Source: Roseivirga ehrenbergii
GTDB taxonomy: Bacteria; Bacteroidota; Bacteroidia; Cytophagales; Cyclobacteriaceae
Assembly: GCF_001593005.1 (NCBI RefSeq)
Contig: NZ_LQZQ01000049.1
Span: forward strand, 248,001 to 312,000
Length of the DNA stretch: 64,000 nt
Direction: 5' to 3'
Position 1 is the stretch's first letter. Each line of letters opens with the position of its first letter. Position numbers and translations under genes: made by a program. Below, piece after piece: positions 16,854 through 25,462 of this stretch. The notes beneath the pieces are model-generated. The model worked only from the letters and a program-made list of their open reading frames with translations. It did not search any database and had not been told where the DNA came from.

Positions 16854-18134
16854 TTAATCCAATAGTTTTATTTTCCCTATTCTACCTTGCTGTTCGTATA
16901 TTTTTAATAGCTTATTACTGTTTAATTTTATTGATTTTGAAATCCTTTCCTGAATGGATTTTATTCTTTCAATTCGATATGTTGATGAAATGTTGGATAA
17001 TCTTTCAATCAAAAAGAAAGCTTCTTCATTTGAAAAAGTCCTTTTGTCTATGTCAGAAAAGAAATGTTTTGAGGCTGAAATTATTCCATTTACACTTGTC
17101 TCAAATCTAACGGAGGTTAAATAAAAGTTTAAGATCTCTTTTTTACTGAATTGCTTTTCAAACCAAAAGGATAAGAGCATTTCTATTATTTTTCTTTTCA
17201 ATTTGTGTTGATTTGACGGAATGAAAAGTGTTCTACATACCTGCATTGTAATTGTCGAACCTCCACTTCTTAGTATACCTTTTTTCTTTCTGTAGTTGTT
17301 TGATAGGCTAAGTATTGAACGTACTATTGATCTAAAGTCAACTCCACGATGCTCATAAAACCTAGAGTCTTCAATTTCTATCAGAACCTTTTCAATATTC
17401 GTTGTCTCATATTTCAACCTATTCTTTTCGTTAACAGAAAGCTTGGCTCTATATAAAATGTACTCAAAATCTTTTGTGACATTAATTCTAAGAACTCTGG
17501 AAATACTTTTAATAACAGATAAATAAAATGTTTCATGAGTCTCGTTTAACTGAACTCTAAATATCAATGCATAGAAAACGGAAATTAAGACGTTAACAAC
17601 AAACCAGTAAGATTTAACCCATACTAGGTCTAGGGAAGGTATGGAGAAATACCAGAAAACATTTAGAGTCAAGGCAATAATCCAAAATGGGCTGCTACCA
17701 AATTTAAACCAACCAGGGAAAAGTCTAACAACAAATGGGTTCGTTGCACCTTCAACTCTCCAGTTCGGGATAGTTAGTTGTAAATGCCCATAGTCAAGTC
17801 CGAGCATTCTTCTAAGAGTAATAACTTTACGACTATTTATAACTATTGTCCTTTGTAACTCTATAAAATACCTAAGGATGACTATGGCTATTAAACTTAG
17901 AAATAAATCTAAGAACAAAATATTATCCTTAACTATTGAAAAGTCTTCATCAGAAGTTTTGAGAAGCAACGTAATTCCAATAGTTACAAATGCTATTAGT
18001 AAATTAGCTAGCTGTCCATAAAGTTGACTTTGGGTATTGGCAATTTTTTGTGCTTCCTCAAATTCTGCTAGAACAACGTCTCTTTCTTTATAATTATATG
18101 TCGGATAATGTTGCTGGAATTCCATATGGTTCAT
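16854..18134 (-). CDS. Polytopic membrane protein with C-terminal GT51 peptidoglycan glycosyltransferase domain
   Basis: A 426-residue protein with two parts. Residues 1-235 hold four predicted membrane helices (about 42-59, 72-91, 149-165, 175-193) and match no family I recognise. Residues about 250-410 are a GT51 domain. The catalytic motif is IEDSRFYEHRGVDF (Glu255), followed by RSGGSTITMQVCRTLF (PbpC-like), KLKRKIIEMLLSFWFEKQFSKKEIL and VNGIISASKHFFSD. No transpeptidase domain follows. GT51 polymerases normally have one N-terminal helix, so the four-helix front end is unusual. ATG at 18134 was preferred to an upstream TTG (18182); an ATG at 18125 is also possible. Codon use is AT-rich, and repeat copy B lies beyond its 3' end, so it may be acquired. 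Confidence 0.8.
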   Translation of the reverse strand: MNHMEFQQHYPTYNYKERDVVLAEFEEAQKIANTQSQLYGQLANLLIAFVTIGITLLLKTSDEDFSIVKDNILFLDLFLSLIAIVILRYFIELQRTIVINSRKVITLRRMLGLDYGHLQLTIPNWRVEGATNPFVVRLFPGWFKFGSSPFWIIALTLNVFWYFSIPSLDLVWVKSYWFVVNVLISVFYALIFRVQLNETHETFYLSVIKSISRVLRINVTKDFEYILYRAKLSVNEKNRLKYETTNIEKVLIEIEDSRFYEHRGVDFRSIVRSILSLSNNYRKKKGILRSGGSTITMQVCRTLFIPSNQHKLKRKIIEMLLSFWFEKQFSKKEILNFYLTSVRFETSVNGIISASKHFFSDIDKRTFSNEEAFFLIERLSNISSTYRIERIKSIQERISKSIKLNSNKLLKIYEQQGRIGKIKLLD

Positions 18135-18291
18135 ATAGATATTAGTACAATACCTTTCTATTCGGAAGTTGCCTAAAAACAAAATAATAACCTACTGATT
18201 TGTGATAATGTATGGATGAGGTTGTGTAATTCTTTGTCTAGCGGTAATGAAGATGCTTTTGAGAAGGAATGATCTAATTCCCCCAACAAAC

Positions 18292-18320
18292 AAAAAAGCC
18301 CAACTCTTTCGGGTTAGGCT
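18292..18320 (-). terminator. Terminator of the maoC-like gene
   Basis: On the minus strand AGCCTAAC and GTTGGGCT pair with one mismatch around CCGAAAGA and run into TTTTTTG. Confidence 0.7.
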
Positions 18321-18351
18321 ATGCGTATTTTATGTCGTTTTAAAATGAGGC

Positions 18352-18816
18352 TTATTCAAAATGGTATAAGAAGATCATTTCACCTGTAAAGGCAGGTTTT
18401 GGGTTGTCTTTGATTTCAAGTTTTACATTCAGCTGGCATTTAGTAATGCCTCGTAAATCGGCCAACGAAGTGAGTTTTACCCTCAGCCTTACTTCAGAAT
18501 CGGCCACTACGGGCTGGTTAAATTTAAGCTTTTCGATGCCGTAATTAATCATCATTTTGATGTTACGGATATCGGCAATTTGCTCCCATAAATGCGGCAG
18601 AATAGATAAAGTTAAATAACCATGGGCAATGGTGTTTCCAAAACCGCCTTCAGATTTGGCTCTTTCAGGGTCGGTATGAATCCATTGGTGGTCTAGTGTG
18701 GCATCGGCAAAAACATTAATTCTTTCTTGGTCGATTTTAAGGTAATCTGAAACACCTAATTCCTTACCAATGTGTTCTGCAAATTCTGCGTGGCTTGCTA
18801 TAACTAACTTTTCCAT
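18352..18816 (-). CDS. MaoC family dehydratase / (R)-specific enoyl-CoA hydratase-like
   Basis: A 154-residue hotdog-fold protein with the hydratase-2 signature FADATLDHQWIHTDPERA and FGNTIAHGYLTLSILPHLW, where Asp and His form the catalytic pair. It likely hydrates trans-2-enoyl-CoA, in fatty-acid or side-chain metabolism. The ATG at 18816 gives MEKLVIASHAEF; an upstream TTG at 18828 would add four residues. A terminator follows. It is alone in its transcription unit. Confidence 0.88.
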   Translation of the reverse strand: MEKLVIASHAEFAEHIGKELGVSDYLKIDQERINVFADATLDHQWIHTDPERAKSEGGFGNTIAHGYLTLSILPHLWEQIADIRNIKMMINYGIEKLKFNQPVVADSEVRLRVKLTSLADLRGITKCQLNVKLEIKDNPKPAFTGEMIFLYHFE

Positions 18817-18882
18817 ATTGTGCTTCAATATTGCTCAAATTTACTCGATTTAGCGATTAAAATTTGTTCTATTTTAACAATT

Positions 18883-19992
18883 CTAAAAGTCAATTGTCAA
18901 CTGGTATCCTGTTTTTTTGACATTTTCCTCTGCTTCGTCTTGCTCAAAATTAGAACAAGTAACGCCCAATAGGCGCACACCTTCCGGAAAATCTTCCCAG
19001 TTCACCTGCTCAAGTAAATTGAAAGTCAGCTGTTTAAGTGTTTCGCTGCTCACTATGTTTTCGGTTTGAGTAACGCTTCGGGTAATCTGGCTAAAGTCTT
19101 TGAATTTTATTTTGAGGGTAAGGGTTTTGCCAAATGTGTCGGCCTTTTCTAATCTTTTATGAACGGTTTGAAGGATTGGGTCGAGCGCCATTTTCATATC
19201 TTCAATCTCCACCAAGTCTTGGTCAAAAGTGTTTTCCGCTCCCAATGATTTACGGATTCTATTGGGGTTTACGGGGCGGTAATCATGCCCTCTCACAATA
19301 TCATAATAGAACGATCCGGCCTTGCCAAATTTCACCTTTAGCGCTTCTTTCGTCCATTGTTTTAAATCGTAGCCGGTGTGAATACCCAAAGCGTGCATCT
19401 TTTTGGCCGTTACTTTTCCTACCCCAAAAAACTTATCTACTTCCAGTTTTTCTAAAAATGAAATCGCTTTTTCAGGACCAATGAGGGTAATACCGTTGGG
19501 CTTTTGGTAGTCGCTGGCAATTTTGGCTAGAAACTTATTGATGGAAATACCTGCTGAAGCTGTTAAGCCCGTTTTCTCAAAAATCTGTTTCCGAATGGCT
19601 TTGGCAATCAGGGTAGCCGATGGAATCCCCATTTTGTTTTCGGTTACGTCTAAAAAGGCTTCATCTAAAGAGAGCGGCTCTACTAAATCGGTGTATTCCA
19701 GAAAAATACTGCGAATAACGTTTGAAACTTCCTTGTACCTTTCAAACCGTGGTGGGGTGAAAATGATATGCGGACATTTTTGATAGGCCGTTTTGGAAGG
19801 CATGGCCGAGCGCACTCCGTATTTACGGGCCTCATAGCTGGCCGCAGCCACAACGCCTCGTTCTTTACTTCCGCCCACCGCCACAGGTTTGCCTCTAAAC
19901 TCGGGGTTATCCAGCTGTTCTACCGAAGCAAAAAAGGCATCCATATCGATATGAATGATTTTGCGATCGGTATTGGGCAGCTTTTTCTTCAT
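18883..19992 (-). CDS. dinB: DNA polymerase IV (Y-family)
   Basis: Error-prone translesion polymerase of 369 residues. The catalytic acids are in IHIDMDAFFASVE (Asp16, Asp18) and PLSLDEAFLDV (Asp110-Glu111). The steric-gate region and the nucleotide-binding AASYEARKYGVRSAMP are present. The helix-hairpin-helix segment FFGVGKVTAKKMHALGIHTG and the little-finger domain at the C-terminus follow. The C-terminal residues do not end in an evident QLxLF-type clamp motif; GYQLTIDF may serve. The ATG at 19992 is chosen over a TTG at 20010. Confidence 0.95.
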   Translation of the reverse strand: MKKKLPNTDRKIIHIDMDAFFASVEQLDNPEFRGKPVAVGGSKERGVVAAASYEARKYGVRSAMPSKTAYQKCPHIIFTPPRFERYKEVSNVIRSIFLEYTDLVEPLSLDEAFLDVTENKMGIPSATLIAKAIRKQIFEKTGLTASAGISINKFLAKIASDYQKPNGITLIGPEKAISFLEKLEVDKFFGVGKVTAKKMHALGIHTGYDLKQWTKEALKVKFGKAGSFYYDIVRGHDYRPVNPNRIRKSLGAENTFDQDLVEIEDMKMALDPILQTVHKRLEKADTFGKTLTLKIKFKDFSQITRSVTQTENIVSSETLKQLTFNLLEQVNWEDFPEGVRLLGVTCSNFEQDEAEENVKKTGYQLTIDF

Positions 19993-20067
19993 TGGTTCGA
20001 AATTAAGCAACGATTTTATGAACTTTACGATCTGAGTTCGATTAATAAAACGAGATTAAGTGAACTA

Positions 20068-20149
20068 AGCCTCCAAAAGTTCTCAACGATAGTTCAGTTG
20101 GAGTTATAGTGATCTTCCAAAGTCAAAGAAATCAACTTTTGGAGGGCTT
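20068..20149. repeat. 82-bp interspersed repeat with terminal inverted repeats, copy 1
   Basis: AGCCTCCAAAAGTT at the left and AACTTTTGGAGGGCTT at the right are inverted repeats. The element at 34111-34192 has the same arms at exactly the same distance (63 nt between CTCC and AACTTTT) with a mostly diverged centre. Conserved inner words are TCAA, TTC and AGTTAT. Confidence 0.8.
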
Positions 20150-20201
20150 GCGTTTAAAGTCGATTTCAGCTTTTATTCTTCAAAAGATTGTCATTTCATT
20201 T

Positions 20202-20390
20202 ATGAACCGTCAAAAAAAGATATTCGTCATTGTAGCCATTTTGTTCATTCTGGCCACCATTCTTGTGGGGTATGATATTACTACCAGGACGAGTTTTCCG
20301 GGCTCCAAAAAACTGTTGAAGGAATCGATTGCGCCTTCGGAACCCGATACCCAAGATTCGCTTAAAATCGATAGTCTTAAAGAAAAGTAA
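20202..20390 (+). CDS. Small single-pass membrane protein
   Basis: A 62-residue protein with one strong membrane helix (IFVIVAILFILATILVGYDI, about 7-26) after a basic N-terminus MNRQKK, then a short hydrophilic tail rich in Lys, Ser and Glu. The ATG at 20202 is preferred because a longer reading from 20109 runs through the repeat element and gives no sensible protein. The next gene begins 34 bp later. Function is unknown. Confidence 0.6.
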   Translation: MNRQKKIFVIVAILFILATILVGYDITTRTSFPGSKKLLKESIAPSEPDTQDSLKIDSLKEK

Positions 20391-20424
20391 AACAGTTTTA
20401 TTAAACTTGAGTTAACCTTTCAGC

Positions 20425-20901
20425 ATGACAAAAACGGGAAAAAAGATAGACCTAGATCAGATTGATTTAGAAAAAATGAGCGAAATGACGACCGAGAATC
20501 CCGGGCTCATTAGCTTTCCGCATACGGTAGGTGGCGCCATGATTAAGCCGGAAGACAAGGGAAGGATTAAAGGCAGGGCGGTGGCGGCCATGCATGAGCA
20601 AACCGAAATGCAGGTCAAACAGATTTATAAGCAAATGCAACTGTTGGCCGAACAAGCCAAAGCCATTCAAGAAAGGGTAGAAGTTTCTGAACGAATTTAT
20701 ATGGCCAAAATGAGTTTTGAGCCTTTGATCGGAAAAACCTATCACCTCTACGAGCGTGAAGACGGAACGGATTTACTTTCATTAATAGGCCCAACGGAAT
20801 GGGGGAGGTCTAAACCCTTCAAACAATTTATCTCCAGCGTAAAACTACTGGCCGACCATACTTGGGAGGTGTTAACTTCTGAGCCTGATTCTTCTGAATA
20901 G
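20425..20901 (+). CDS. DUF2452 domain-containing protein
   Basis: A 158-residue cytoplasmic protein with the conserved opening NPGLISFPHTVGGAMIKPED, KGRIKGRAVAAMHEQTEMQ, a helical middle (QIYKQMQLLAEQAKAIQERV) and IGKTYHLYEREDGTDLLSL followed by EWG. This pattern fits the DUF2452 family found in Bacteroidota and in eukaryotes (C1orf50-like); the function is unknown. Its stop lies only 4 bp from the stop of the convergent WG-repeat gene, with no terminator between. Confidence 0.8.
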   Translation: MTKTGKKIDLDQIDLEKMSEMTTENPGLISFPHTVGGAMIKPEDKGRIKGRAVAAMHEQTEMQVKQIYKQMQLLAEQAKAIQERVEVSERIYMAKMSFEPLIGKTYHLYEREDGTDLLSLIGPTEWGRSKPFKQFISSVKLLADHTWEVLTSEPDSSE

Positions 20902-20905
20902 AATT

Positions 20906-22267
20906 TTAGCGGTTAGCATAAGGGTCTGTGAATGGCTTTATGATTTTTCCTGTGGTATCAATTTCTCCAATCCAATCGTTAAGATTAGTGACAATGGACG
21001 TTCCGTTTACAAAATTGGCGCCATATTTAAATTGATAAGGAATTACCAGTTCACCTTCTTTATTGATAAAACCCCACCAACCGTTAGGTTTCTTTACTGC
21101 CGCTAATCCATCAGCAAAAAAATAAGCATCTTCATAATTGAAAGGGATCACGGTCTCACCTTGTTTATTAATGAAGCCATATTTTCCTTGATATTTCACT
21201 GCAGCAAGACCTTCTGAAAAGCTTCCTGTATAATCGTATTTGAAGGGAATAACGGTTTCGCCCTTCTTATTGATAAAGCCAGCATTTCGATTTTTGTCTA
21301 AGGTAACAGCGGCAAGGCCTTCCTGAAACTTTGAAGCAGAGGAATAGATCATCGGAATCACCATTTCTCCAGTAGTGTCAATGTATCCGTATATGTCAGT
21401 AGCAAAATTTAATGGTTTACCTACGGCTATAAGTCCCTCGCTCAACCAACCAACCTTAGGGTAATCTATCTTAAGGGCAGTTTTTCCAGTTTTATCAATG
21501 TATTGGTACTTGTTGTTTTCTAATTCGGCAAGTGCCCATCCGTTTTCATTAAAATCTCGAACTGAGATATAGGATTTGAATGGAATAACTATTTGTTCGT
21601 TTTTGTTAATGGCTGCTGTTTGCCCGTTTTTACTCACCCAGGCTAAACTTTGGCTGAAATGCCCCACCCGTTCATAAGTAAGTGGAATTGAAATGTTCCC
21701 GTATTCATCAATATATCCACCCTTTGATTGATAGTAAAATGGGTACAAGAATTCATTGTCACTATCAAAATGAGCCCATTCCAGCTTTTCTTCGATGGCT
21801 TCCATTAACTCTCTTTCTGCTTTATTTTGTGCCGCTAGCCTGGCTTGTCTCGCTTTTTCTTTTCTATTAACATCATCAATACTGTCTTTTTGATTCTGAA
21901 GTCTAATGGCAGCTCGCTGTTCTTTTAGTTTGGTGTCTACTTTTACAATGTAGCTATAGACCTCACTTTTTATGTTTTCGGCAGCGCTGTCGCTATAATT
22001 GGAAAATTGATCAAGACTTGCCTTAGCATTAGAATATTCTCCTTTGGCATAGTAAGCCTTAATTTTTAAATGAAGCACACGGGCGTTTGTACTGCCCAAT
22101 GTTTTTTCTACCTCTACTAAATTAGAAATGGCTCTACTGTAATTGGAATTGTCATAAGCCTTTACAGCTTCTAAGTAATAGGCCTTTGCCTTGTCGTTAG
22201 CAGTTTGTGAATAGCCAGCGTGCGATAAGGAGAATAGGATGAAAAGTGATAAGACTAAATGCTTCAT
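20906..22267 (-). CDS. WG repeat-containing secreted protein with N-terminal TPR region
   Basis: A 453-residue protein. The signal peptide (MKHLVLSLFILFSLSHAGYSQ) is followed by a TPR-like helical region (about 24-120, KAYYLEAVKAYDNSNYSRAI) and a charged linker (KEKARQARLAAQNKAERE). At least six WG (KWG) repeats follow from about 170 to 440, each like GFINKKGETVIPFKYDYTG. WG repeats are thought to form beta-structured solenoids of unknown function. It lies 6 bp downstream of the DDFW-motif gene in the same direction and is very likely co-transcribed with it. Confidence 0.9.
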   Translation of the reverse strand: MKHLVLSLFILFSLSHAGYSQTANDKAKAYYLEAVKAYDNSNYSRAISNLVEVEKTLGSTNARVLHLKIKAYYAKGEYSNAKASLDQFSNYSDSAAENIKSEVYSYIVKVDTKLKEQRAAIRLQNQKDSIDDVNRKEKARQARLAAQNKAERELMEAIEEKLEWAHFDSDNEFLYPFYYQSKGGYIDEYGNISIPLTYERVGHFSQSLAWVSKNGQTAAINKNEQIVIPFKSYISVRDFNENGWALAELENNKYQYIDKTGKTALKIDYPKVGWLSEGLIAVGKPLNFATDIYGYIDTTGEMVIPMIYSSASKFQEGLAAVTLDKNRNAGFINKKGETVIPFKYDYTGSFSEGLAAVKYQGKYGFINKQGETVIPFNYEDAYFFADGLAAVKKPNGWWGFINKEGELVIPYQFKYGANFVNGTSIVTNLNDWIGEIDTTGKIIKPFTDPYANR

Positions 22268-22273
22268 TAAATA

Positions 22274-23752
22274 CTAGTTTTTGATAATAAGAAGGGTGCC
22301 TTTATAGCCCGTGGTGATGTTCCATTCGTTATTGTAAAGAAGGTTGTCATTCTGGTCTTCTATTCTAAATTGAGCAGTATTATTACCCAACGAACCTTGG
22401 TTGAGTGCCCTAAATGATATTCTGTTAATACCTTCGGTAAGTTCTACATTGAAAGTGGAAAATGACGCTGAAAGCGTGTAATTCGATTCTATTACTTTTC
22501 CATTGTGAAGTATTTCAACACGGTCGCCATCAATATCGCCATGATCACGGCAGCGTACTCTTATGTATTTTGTGGTTACGGTTTTATGCCCCAAATACTG
22601 GTCTCCAGAGGCTTCTGCTAGTTTACGCTCAAGCTCCACTTCCTCTTCCACACTTCCTTTTCCGCCCCAAAAGTCATCTTCAGTATTTTTTGATTTATCC
22701 TTTCCACTCCAAAAATCATCGGTGTTTTCTTGGGTGTTTTCCGATTTTCCATTCCAGAAATCGTCTTCCTTAGCCTCTTTTGTTTTGTCTGTTTTTTCTT
22801 CTTCGCCACTCCAGAAGTCGTCTTCTTTTTGTTCTTCTTCCGTTTCTTTCTTTTCTTCTCTTTTTAGAAATTCTCTGGCTAAACTCTCGAGCTCGTATTT
22901 AGGCCATTCTAGGTTGGTGATTTGAGCTTTTAAGGTGAAAGAATTGGTGTTGGAATAAAGGTGTTTGAGTGTGGAAATGAGCTGTTTTTTTGCTCCTTCA
23001 TCTAGTTTGCGGTATTCTGATTCACTTTTATTCAAGACTAAATAATCGTACTTGATATTGGGTTCGGAATAATTACTTGTGTTTTGCTTCCAAGCAATGA
23101 ATTCATTCCAAGTCATTGGGCTTTCAGGTACGATACTTCTGCTTGTTTGACCGCTTTTACCAACCAATAACTTTGCATCGGGAATTTGATAAAGCACCCT
23201 CGCAGAAAGTTTATAGGGGTCGTAAGACTGACCATCTTTTTTATAGGCGCTACCCTGATTATAAAATGAAGAATACTGGAAACTGCTACCTCGTTTTACA
23301 GAAGAAGACCCACCATCGGCCGTGCCGTAGATAGCAAAGTCTATTTTATAAGGCTTTATGTTGTCAAAACGCTTTTGTAGATCGGGGTATTTATTTAAAG
23401 AATTCTTAGAAATGCTTATTTGCTTACCTTCAATGTTTACCTTAAAAACACCTGTACTATTCCATTTAACAGAGTAAAGTTCTACAGGTTCACCCAATAG
23501 CGTCCACCATTCTATACCAATTGAAGCGTCTTTCAATAAACCATTGGGGTCACTATAGAAATCACTTTTGATCATCCCAATAAACCTGTTTTCGCTGTTT
23601 TTTGTGATTTTGGTTTGAGCATTAATTTTTATAGAAAGAAGGGAGAGCGCTGCTACAAAACTAAACCCGATAAGCTTTGATAAGGAAGGGGGCAGGTGAT
23701 TCTTAATTCGTTGATTCAAGGCTTGTATTGTTTGAAACTTCAGTTTTAGCAA
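22274..23752 (-). CDS. Secreted protein with four DDFW motifs and a beta-sandwich C-terminus, unknown function
   Basis: A 492-residue protein starting at a TTG (no ATG occurs before the mature region). A hydrophobic segment (FSFVAALSLLSIKINAQ, about 30-46) is a likely signal peptide after a long basic n-region. A globular domain (about 55-300) is followed by a charged Glu/Lys linker with four copies of DDFW(S/N/G)G (about 315-370), then a C-terminal domain with IRVRCRDHGDIDGDRVEI, LSASFSTFNVEL and GINRISFRALNQGS that looks like a beta sandwich. It is the first gene of a probable two-gene operon with the WG-repeat gene. The family is not recognised. Confidence 0.75.
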   Translation of the reverse strand: MLKLKFQTIQALNQRIKNHLPPSLSKLIGFSFVAALSLLSIKINAQTKITKNSENRFIGMIKSDFYSDPNGLLKDASIGIEWWTLLGEPVELYSVKWNSTGVFKVNIEGKQISISKNSLNKYPDLQKRFDNIKPYKIDFAIYGTADGGSSSVKRGSSFQYSSFYNQGSAYKKDGQSYDPYKLSARVLYQIPDAKLLVGKSGQTSRSIVPESPMTWNEFIAWKQNTSNYSEPNIKYDYLVLNKSESEYRKLDEGAKKQLISTLKHLYSNTNSFTLKAQITNLEWPKYELESLAREFLKREEKKETEEEQKEDDFWSGEEEKTDKTKEAKEDDFWNGKSENTQENTDDFWSGKDKSKNTEDDFWGGKGSVEEEVELERKLAEASGDQYLGHKTVTTKYIRVRCRDHGDIDGDRVEILHNGKVIESNYTLSASFSTFNVELTEGINRISFRALNQGSLGNNTAQFRIEDQNDNLLYNNEWNITTGYKGTLLIIKN

Positions 23753-23852
23753 TGATTGTGCTAAAAAATATAATCAACCGAAATACCATATGGATTGATG
23801 GCCTCCAGCAAGTAAATGCAAAATGCTAATTATAGACTAAAAGTAAAAAACT

Positions 23853-23880
23853 TTGATTCGAAACTGGTCATGTAGTTTTG
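23853..23880 (+). promoter_or_regulatory. Candidate promoter of the fucosidase gene
   Basis: TTG at 23853-23855 and TAGTTTTG at 23873-23880 with a 17-nt spacer; the -7 box fits TAnnTTTG but the spacing is at the short end. It lies about 70 bp upstream of the ATG at 23951. Confidence 0.4.
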
Positions 23881-23950
23881 AGTTCGACCCTAAGCGGTTG
23901 TTCAGTCTAGTCTTTCTTCCTTATCTTGTTGCTGACTTTTTTAAATTCTT

Positions 23951-25420
23951 ATGAAATTACATCAGCTACAAGTATTCCTTCTTGCTTCCTTTTTCTGCTT
24001 TTCTTGCGCTAAAGAAGTTCCACCACCAGCGCCCATTGGGCCACTGCCGAGTACCCAACAATTGAATTGGCACGAGTTAGAGTACTACGCTTTCGTTCAT
24101 TTCAATATGAACACTTTTACTGATATGGAATGGGGACTTGGAGGAGAGTCTCCAAGCCTTTTCAATCCTACGGAATTGGACACACGCCAATGGGCAAGAG
24201 TGGCCAAAGAAGCTGGAATGAAAGGTATTATCCTGACTGCAAAGCACCACGATGGCTTCTCTCTGTGGCCTTCAGCTTATACCGAACATTCCGTGAAAAA
24301 TAGTCCTTGGAAGAACGGAGAGGGCGATGTGATTAAAGAATTGGCGGCAGCTTGTCAAGAATATGGCCTTAAAATGGGGCTTTACCTTTCGCCTTGGGAC
24401 AGGAACCATGCTGACTACGGAAATCCTGAATACATTACTTATTACCGTAACCAGTTGAGGGAATTGCTGACGAACTATGGGGAGGTGTTTGAGCTTTGGG
24501 TAGACGGGGCCAATGGTGGTGACGGCTATTATGGAGGCGCCAACGAAACCAGAAATGTAGACCGAAAAACCTATTACGATTGGGAGAACACTTTTGCGTT
24601 GGCCAAAGAACTTCAGCCCGATATCGTAGTCTTTAGCGATGGCGGCCCAGATGTGCGTTGGGTAGGGAATGAAAACGGTTTTGCTGATGCTACCAACTGG
24701 GCACCGCTGAGGCGCGATGAGTTTGCTCCGGGGATCGGTCCATATCAACAACTCACCTCTGGCCATGAAGATGGAACGCATTGGGTGCCTGCCGAATGTG
24801 ATGTGTCCATCCGACCGGGATGGTATTACCATGAAAGTCAGGATGATAAAGTGAAATCCTTGTCGGAACTGCTGGATATCTATTATAAATCCGTTGGGAG
24901 AAATGGCAACCTGCTGCTCAACCTACCTGTCGATCGGAGAGGTTTGGTACATGAGAATGATGTGAAAGCCTTGATGGAATTACGCAAGACCTTAGACGAA
25001 ACTTTTGCTCTGAACTTGGCCAAAGACGCAAAAGCAGTGGCCTCGAACACCAGAGGAAATGACTATCTGTCTTCCAATATTTTGGATGAGTATAACGATA
25101 CCTATTGGGCGACAGATGACGATGTGATTGAAAGCGAGCTGATGATCAACTTTAATAAAGAAACTACTTTTAATCGTTTGGTGCTTCAGGAATACATTCC
25201 GCTAGGGCAACGTATTAAAGCTTTTAAAGTGGAAGTGAAGGAAGAAGGCGGCTATAAAGAAATCGCCAATGAAACCACCATAGGCTACAAACGCATCCTT
25301 CGCTTACCGCAAGTAACCACCAGTCAATTGAAGATTACTTTTACCGATGCCAAGGGAAGCCCGACCATTAGTAATTTAGAGGTTTATTTGGCTACGAGCG
25401 AACCTGCTACGGAAGAATAG
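23951..25420 (+). CDS. GH29 alpha-L-fucosidase, lipoprotein
   Basis: Exo-acting fucosidase of 489 residues, probably on the cell surface or in the periplasm. The signal peptide ends in a lipobox (FFCFSC|AKE). The GH29 barrel is shown by EYYAFVHFNMNTFTDMEWG, ILTAKHHDGFSLWPS, KMGLYLSPWDRN, the nucleophile region ELWVDGANGG and NGNLLLNLPVDRRG. The C-terminal 130 residues (LSSNILDEYNDTYWATDD to the end) look like a discoidin/F5-8-type carbohydrate-binding domain. No SusC/SusD pair is next to it, so it is not in a classical polysaccharide utilisation locus here. An EEP-family gene follows 42 bp downstream. Confidence 0.93.
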   Translation: MKLHQLQVFLLASFFCFSCAKEVPPPAPIGPLPSTQQLNWHELEYYAFVHFNMNTFTDMEWGLGGESPSLFNPTELDTRQWARVAKEAGMKGIILTAKHHDGFSLWPSAYTEHSVKNSPWKNGEGDVIKELAAACQEYGLKMGLYLSPWDRNHADYGNPEYITYYRNQLRELLTNYGEVFELWVDGANGGDGYYGGANETRNVDRKTYYDWENTFALAKELQPDIVVFSDGGPDVRWVGNENGFADATNWAPLRRDEFAPGIGPYQQLTSGHEDGTHWVPAECDVSIRPGWYYHESQDDKVKSLSELLDIYYKSVGRNGNLLLNLPVDRRGLVHENDVKALMELRKTLDETFALNLAKDAKAVASNTRGNDYLSSNILDEYNDTYWATDDDVIESELMINFNKETTFNRLVLQEYIPLGQRIKAFKVEVKEEGGYKEIANETTIGYKRILRLPQVTTSQLKITFTDAKGSPTISNLEVYLATSEPATEE

Positions 25421-25462
25421 TTAGCGGAAAGCCATGTTTCAAATCATCAATCAGAATTCACT

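Noticed and set aside
16854-18134. GGSTITMQ in place of GGSTITQQ read as a defective GT51 motif
   Set aside because: PbpC-type enzymes carry GGSTLTMQ at this place, so the change is normal for part of the family.
22462-22925. Plus-strand open frames of 103 and 120 codons opposite the DDFW linker
   Set aside because: They are the mirror of the repetitive acidic linker on the minus strand (Ser/Phe-rich nonsense products) with no start signals.
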